Assembly: GCA_945788445.1 (NCBI GenBank)
Contig: CALZMA010000032.1
Coordinates: 1 to 8,200, forward strand
Length of the DNA: 8,200 nucleotides
Source of the DNA: an uncultured Bacteroidales bacterium
GTDB taxonomy: Bacteria > Bacteroidota > Bacteroidia > Bacteroidales > Bacteroidaceae
Reading direction: 5' to 3'
Shown here: piece by piece, positions 5,878-8,200 of the stretch
Numbering within the stretch: the first letter of the stretch is position 1
Layout of the letters: the number at the start of each line of letters is the position of its first letter
The notes under the pieces: generated by a model
What the model was told of the DNA's origin: nothing
The model's input: only the letters and a program-made list of their open reading frames with translations
Databases searched by the model: none
Made by a program: the position numbers and the translations under genes

Positions 5878-6717
5878 TCATGCCTGTTCGCCCAGGCGTT
5901 TACACCATTTGCCGCCCAGCATGCAGTAGAGGCCGAGGGCGATGAAGGGCAGGCTCAGCACCTGTCCCTGGTTCAGTCCGATGGCCTGCTGCATGGCCAC
6001 TTCCCACGGTTCCTGCACCTCCTTCACCCATTCCACAAGGAGGCGGAAGGTGAAGATGGTGGTGAGGCAGTAGCCGAAGAGGAAGCCCTGTCCCACGCGG
6101 CTCTCGCGCAGCTTGTAGAGCACGAGTCCGCCGAGGAAGAAGACGAAGTAGGCCACCGCCTCGTAGAGCTGTCCGGGGTGGCGGGGCAGCGTGTCGCCGT
6201 TGCGCACGAACACGAAGCCGAAGTCCGAGCCCGTGAGTTTGCCCACGATTTCCGAGTTCATGAGGTTGCCCAGGCGGATGAAGCAGGCGGCGATGGGCGT
6301 GGCCACGGCGATGTTGTCGAGCACGCGCATGAGGTTCACCTTGTATTTCCTCACGTAGAGCCACAGCGCAATCATCAGGCCCAGCGTGCCGCCGTGGGAG
6401 GCGAGGCCCGCGTAGCCCGTGAAGCGCCAGGCCCCGTCGGGCGTTTCGCGCAGGGGCAGCACCATTTCTATGGGGTGGCTCAGAAAGTAGCCCGGTTCGT
6501 AGAGCAGGCAGTGGCCCAGGCGGGCACCGGCGAGGATGCCCACGAAGCAGTAGAGAAAGAGCGATTCGAACTTTTCGGGCGGAATTTGCTGCCGCTGGTA
6601 GAGCTTCATCACCACGAGGTAGGCCAGTGCCAGGCCAATGCACCAGCAGAGGCCGTACCAGCGCACGTCGAACGAGCCCAGCGAGAAAGCCACTTCCGTA
6701 GGGTCCCAAATTACCAT
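5878..6717 (-). CDS. lgt: Prolipoprotein diacylglyceryl transferase (Lgt)
   Basis: A 279-aa polytopic inner-membrane enzyme that transfers diacylglycerol from phosphatidylglycerol to the lipobox cysteine of prolipoproteins, the first step of lipoprotein maturation. Hallmarks are visible in order: RWYGL (19-23) at the first membrane segment, GARLGH (64-69), the SHGG motif with His108, the Lgt signature RLGNLMNSEIVG (148-159) with Arg148, Asn151, Glu156 and Gly159, HPGQLYEA (180-187), and FRLLVEWVKE (224-233) with the second essential Arg at 225. About seven hydrophobic segments alternate with basic loops, and the length is normal for the family. The start ATG gives MVIWDP, a usual N-terminus. 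It lies 44 nt downstream of ychF on the same strand and is probably co-transcribed with it, although the gap is unusually AT-rich. Its substrates should include the two lipoproteins encoded downstream. No defects are seen. Confidence 0.97.
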   Translation of the reverse strand: MVIWDPTEVAFSLGSFDVRWYGLCWCIGLALAYLVVMKLYQRQQIPPEKFESLFLYCFVGILAGARLGHCLLYEPGYFLSHPIEMVLPLRETPDGAWRFTGYAGLASHGGTLGLMIALWLYVRKYKVNLMRVLDNIAVATPIAACFIRLGNLMNSEIVGKLTGSDFGFVFVRNGDTLPRHPGQLYEAVAYFVFFLGGLVLYKLRESRVGQGFLFGYCLTTIFTFRLLVEWVKEVQEPWEVAMQQAIGLNQGQVLSLPFIALGLYCMLGGKWCKRLGEQA

Positions 6718-6745
6718 AGCGCAGGGTTTTTAGGGGTTTATATAT

Positions 6746-6751
6746 ATTATA
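6746..6751 (-). promoter_or_regulatory. TATAAT-containing AT-rich tract upstream of lgt
   Basis: The 44-nt gap between ychF and lgt contains an AT island (about 6726-6751) in otherwise GC-rich DNA, with TATAAT on the minus strand at 6751-6746. A TTCAAC (three of six matches to the classic -35 box) lies 16 nt upstream. It does not match the Bacteroidetes TAnnTTTG box. It may be a secondary promoter for lgt or simply a low-structure translation-initiation region. Confidence 0.2.
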
Positions 6752-6761
6752 GGAGTAGCGC

Positions 6762-7865
6762 TTACACGTTGAAGCGGAAGTGCATGATGTCGCCGTCTTG
6801 TACAACGTACTCCTTGCCCTCCACGTGGAGCAGGCCCGCGTCGCGCACGGCGGCTTCGGAGCCGAGGCGCACGTAGTCGTCGTACTTGATGACCTCGGCG
6901 CGGATGAAGCCCTTCTCGAAGTCGGTGTGGATGACGCCCGCACACTGCGGAGCCTTCCAGCCGCGGCGGTAGGTCCAGGCCTTCACCTCCATTTCGCCCG
7001 CCGTGATGAACGTTTCGAGTTCGAGCATGCGGTAAGCCGTCTTGATGAGGCGGTTGCAGCCGCTCTCCTCGAGGCCCACGTCCTGGAGAAACATCTGTCG
7101 CTCCTCGTAGGTTTCGAGTTCGGCGATGTCGGCCTCCGTCTGTGCGGCCAGCACGAGCACCTCGGCACCCTCTTCCTTCACCGCTTCGCGCACCTCGTCC
7201 ACGTAGTGGTTGCCCGTGGCGGCCGAAGCCTCGTCGACGTTGCACACGTAGAGCACGGGTTTCGAGGTGAGGAGGAAGAGGCCCTTGGCGGCCTGCTGTT
7301 CCTCGCGGGTCTCGAACTGCACGCTGCGGGCACTCTTGCCCTGGAGCAGTGCCTCGCGGTAGGCCGTCAGTACGCCGTACTCCGTCTTTGCGTTCTTGTC
7401 GCCGCCCACCTGGGCAATCTTCTCCACGCGCTTGATGCGGTTCTCCACCGTCTCGAGGTCCTTCAGCTGGAGCTCCGTGTCGATGATTTCCTTGTCGCGC
7501 ACGGGGTTAACCGAACCGTCCACGTGTACCACGTTGCCGTCGTCGAAGCAGCGGAGCACATGGATGATGGCGTCCGTCTCGCGGATGTTGCCGAGGAACT
7601 GGTTGCCGAGGCCCTCGCCTTTGGAGGCACCCTTCACGAGGCCCGCGATGTCCACGATTTCCACCGTGGTCGGCACGATGCGTCCGGGGTGGACCAGCTC
7701 GGCGAGTTTCGTGAGTCGTTCGTCGGGCACGGTGATGACGCCCACGTTGGGCTCGATGGTGCAGAAGGGGAAGTTGGCCGATTGTGCCTTGGCATTACTC
7801 AGGCAGTTGAACAGGGTGGACTTGCCCACGTTGGGCAGGCCCACAATGCCGCATTGTAAACTCAT
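6762..7865 (-). CDS. ychF: Ribosome-associated ATPase YchF (Obg-family, OLA1-like)
   Basis: A 367-aa P-loop NTPase, full length for YchF. The G1 loop GLPNVGKST (9-17) starts the G domain, G3 is DIAGL (72-76) followed by the family hallmark VKGASKGEGLGNQFL, and the base-specificity motif reads NVDE (209-212) in place of the NKxD of GTPases, which explains the preference of YchF/OLA1 for ATP. A coiled-coil insert (~125-155, EIIDTELQLKDLETVENRIKR region) and a C-terminal TGS domain (~283-366, ETFITAGEMEVKAWTYRRG to DIMHFRFNV) complete the fold. YchF binds ribosomes and affects stress responses and translation in other bacteria; its exact role remains uncertain. The open frame extends to an ATG at 7940, but those 25 residues have no family counterpart and run across the -7 box at 7894-7901, so the ATG at 7865 (MSLQCGIVG) is the start. 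It is first in a probable ychF-lgt pair. Confidence 0.97.
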   Translation of the reverse strand: MSLQCGIVGLPNVGKSTLFNCLSNAKAQSANFPFCTIEPNVGVITVPDERLTKLAELVHPGRIVPTTVEIVDIAGLVKGASKGEGLGNQFLGNIRETDAIIHVLRCFDDGNVVHVDGSVNPVRDKEIIDTELQLKDLETVENRIKRVEKIAQVGGDKNAKTEYGVLTAYREALLQGKSARSVQFETREEQQAAKGLFLLTSKPVLYVCNVDEASAATGNHYVDEVREAVKEEGAEVLVLAAQTEADIAELETYEERQMFLQDVGLEESGCNRLIKTAYRMLELETFITAGEMEVKAWTYRRGWKAPQCAGVIHTDFEKGFIRAEVIKYDDYVRLGSEAAVRDAGLLHVEGKEYVVQDGDIMHFRFNV

Positions 7866-7893
7866 GTGATATCTTGCTTGTTTGTTTTGGGCG

Positions 7894-7901
7894 CAAATGT
7901 A
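7894..7901 (-). promoter_or_regulatory. -7 promoter box of ychF
   Basis: On the minus strand TACATTTG (7901-7894) matches the Bacteroidetes -7 consensus TAnnTTTG exactly. Transcription would start near 7890, leaving a leader of roughly 25 nt rich in A (AAACAAACAAGCAAG) before the ATG at 7865, a favourable initiation context in this phylum. No TTTG is found 19-21 nt upstream, so the -33 element is missing or degenerate. Confidence 0.6.
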
Positions 7902-7927
7902 CTGCTTTTTCGGTGAATAGGACGAGA

Positions 7928-7989
7928 AAGGCGAACGCAAAGCAAAAGAAATGCCCGGGGAGGGAATGCTTTTGCACTGCGTTCGCCTT
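7928..7989 (-). terminator. 62-nt compound hairpin after the glycoside hydrolase gene
   Basis: A perfect 12-bp outer stem (AAGGCGAACGCA at 7928-7939 with TGCGTTCGCCTT at 7978-7989) continues, after two non-Watson-Crick positions, into a perfect 7-bp inner stem (GCAAAAG at 7942-7948 with CTTTTGC at 7969-7975). One of the two interior oppositions (7940/7977) is A-C on the plus strand but U-G in minus-strand RNA. The structure starts 34 nt past the glycoside hydrolase stop and ends before the ychF promoter. Only UUUC follows the stem, so termination would depend on stem strength. It is the strongest inverted repeat in the window. Confidence 0.6.
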
Positions 7990-7997
7990 GGTGCGGA

Positions 7998-8018
7998 GGG
8001 GGAGGGAGGGGAGTGGGG
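7998..8018 (+). other. G-quadruplex motif on the template strand
   Basis: Four G-runs (7998-8002, 8004-8006, 8008-8011, 8015-8018) separated by loops of A, A and AGT fit the canonical four-tract quadruplex pattern with short loops. It is on the plus strand, the template for all genes here, and starts just after the stop of the glycoside hydrolase gene. It may help to pause RNA polymerase before the hairpin at 7928-7989; that role is inferred. Confidence 0.45.
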
Positions 8019-8022
8019 CGGC

Positions 8023-8200
8023 TTACTTCTTTTCCAGTTTACCGTTGCGGAAGTAGAGCGTGTAGCGCTTGCCCTTCTTCGTCGGGAAGTCCATGCGCTG
8101 GTCGGCGTAGCGCACGTGGCACGTTTCGCCCGCGTCCGAAGTGATGGTGGCCTCGGCCAGTTTGCCCTTCTCCCAGCGGATGTCCACGCCGAAGTTGCCG
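8023..8200 (-). CDS. C-terminal end of a probable GH95-type glycoside hydrolase (partial)
   Basis: Only the last 58 codons lie in the window; the gene continues beyond the right edge. The frame reads GNFGVDIRWEKGKLAEATI, then TCHVRYADQ, then KKGKRYTLYFRNGKLEKK and a TAA stop. The pattern F-G-V-D-I-x-W-x-x-G-K-L-x-x-A-x-I followed by a C-x-V-R-Y strand and a KKGKxY strand resembles the small beta domain ending GH95 alpha-L-fucosidases and related alpha-toroid hydrolases of Bacteroidetes. If so, the enzyme would release fucose from host or plant glycans, probably in the periplasm or at the cell surface. The catalytic domain is out of view, so a different hydrolase family with a similar tail cannot be excluded. 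A coding reading is supported by the continuous frame and by codon use like that of its neighbours. Confidence 0.6.
   Translation of the reverse strand, partial: GNFGVDIRWEKGKLAEATITSDAGETCHVRYADQRMDFPTKKGKRYTLYFRNGKLEKK

Noticed and set aside
5872..7859. Long plus-strand frames antisense to lgt and ychF
   Set aside because: Lgt and YchF are unmistakable on the minus strand. The antisense frames are biased in composition and show no domain.
7928..7989. The inverted repeat as a transposon end or attachment site
   Set aside because: No transposase or integrase, no target duplication and no second copy are visible. Its place between a stop codon and a promoter fits a terminator better.
7874..8056. 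A 60-codon plus-strand frame over the gap between the hydrolase and ychF genes
   Set aside because: It covers both arms of the 62-nt hairpin, the ychF promoter and the quadruplex tract, and its peptide shows no recognisable feature.
1..8200. CRISPR arrays, tRNA or rRNA genes, prophage, IS elements, toxin-antitoxin or defence genes
   Set aside because: No spaced repeats, RNA-gene folds or matching protein families were seen. The genes are housekeeping or envelope functions with uniform base composition.

Overview
The window looks like a piece of a high-GC member of the Bacteroidales, probably Prevotellaceae-like. Three things suggest this. Two genes have Bacteroidetes-type -7 boxes (TAnnTTTG) and no Shine-Dalgarno sequence. 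The protein families (DUF4369 thioredoxin-fold lipoprotein, OmpA-like/TPR lipoprotein, DUF4886) are typical of the group. The DUF4886 protein ends in a YDLSGRR...KGMYI tail of a kind common in Prevotella and Bacteroides. All seven genes lie on the minus strand, so transcription runs from high to low coordinates. Most bases carry a gene, and no gap exceeds about 175 nt.

In transcription order: (1) 8200-8023 is the last 58 codons of a probable glycoside hydrolase, best matched by eye to the C-terminal domain of GH95 alpha-L-fucosidases. (2) 8022-7866 is a termination and promoter region. It holds a G-quadruplex motif on the template strand, a 62-nt compound hairpin and the -7 box of ychF. (3) ychF (7865-6762) and lgt (6717-5878) are 44 nt apart and probably co-transcribed. 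(4) 5877-5736 holds a promoter with a good -7 box and a near-match -33 box. (5) 5735-4035 is a 566-aa lipoprotein with an OmpA-like region and TPR repeats. (6) 4034-3862 holds three successive hairpins. (7) 3861-2869 is a lipoprotein with a DUF4369 domain and a thioredoxin fold lacking the CXXC cysteines. Only 3 nt separate it from yifB/comM (2865-1300), which is followed by a DUF4886 SGNH-hydrolase-like exported protein (1221-142). (8) 141-1 is non-coding, with two GC-rich hairpins.

The gene content is mostly housekeeping (YchF, Lgt, YifB) plus cell-envelope proteins. Lgt makes the lipid anchor that the two predicted lipoproteins need, so there is a loose envelope theme. I found no phage, IS, CRISPR, toxin-antitoxin or defence locus, and no convincing new multi-gene system. 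The points most worth a second look are the redox-dead thioredoxin fold, the structured intergenic regions whose stems pair better as minus-strand RNA, the template-strand quadruplex, and the mixed export signals of the DUF4886 protein.

For four genes the longest open frame begins upstream of the start chosen here. The starts given rest on signal peptides, family length or promoter position. Nothing was computed or searched; family names come from reading the translations.
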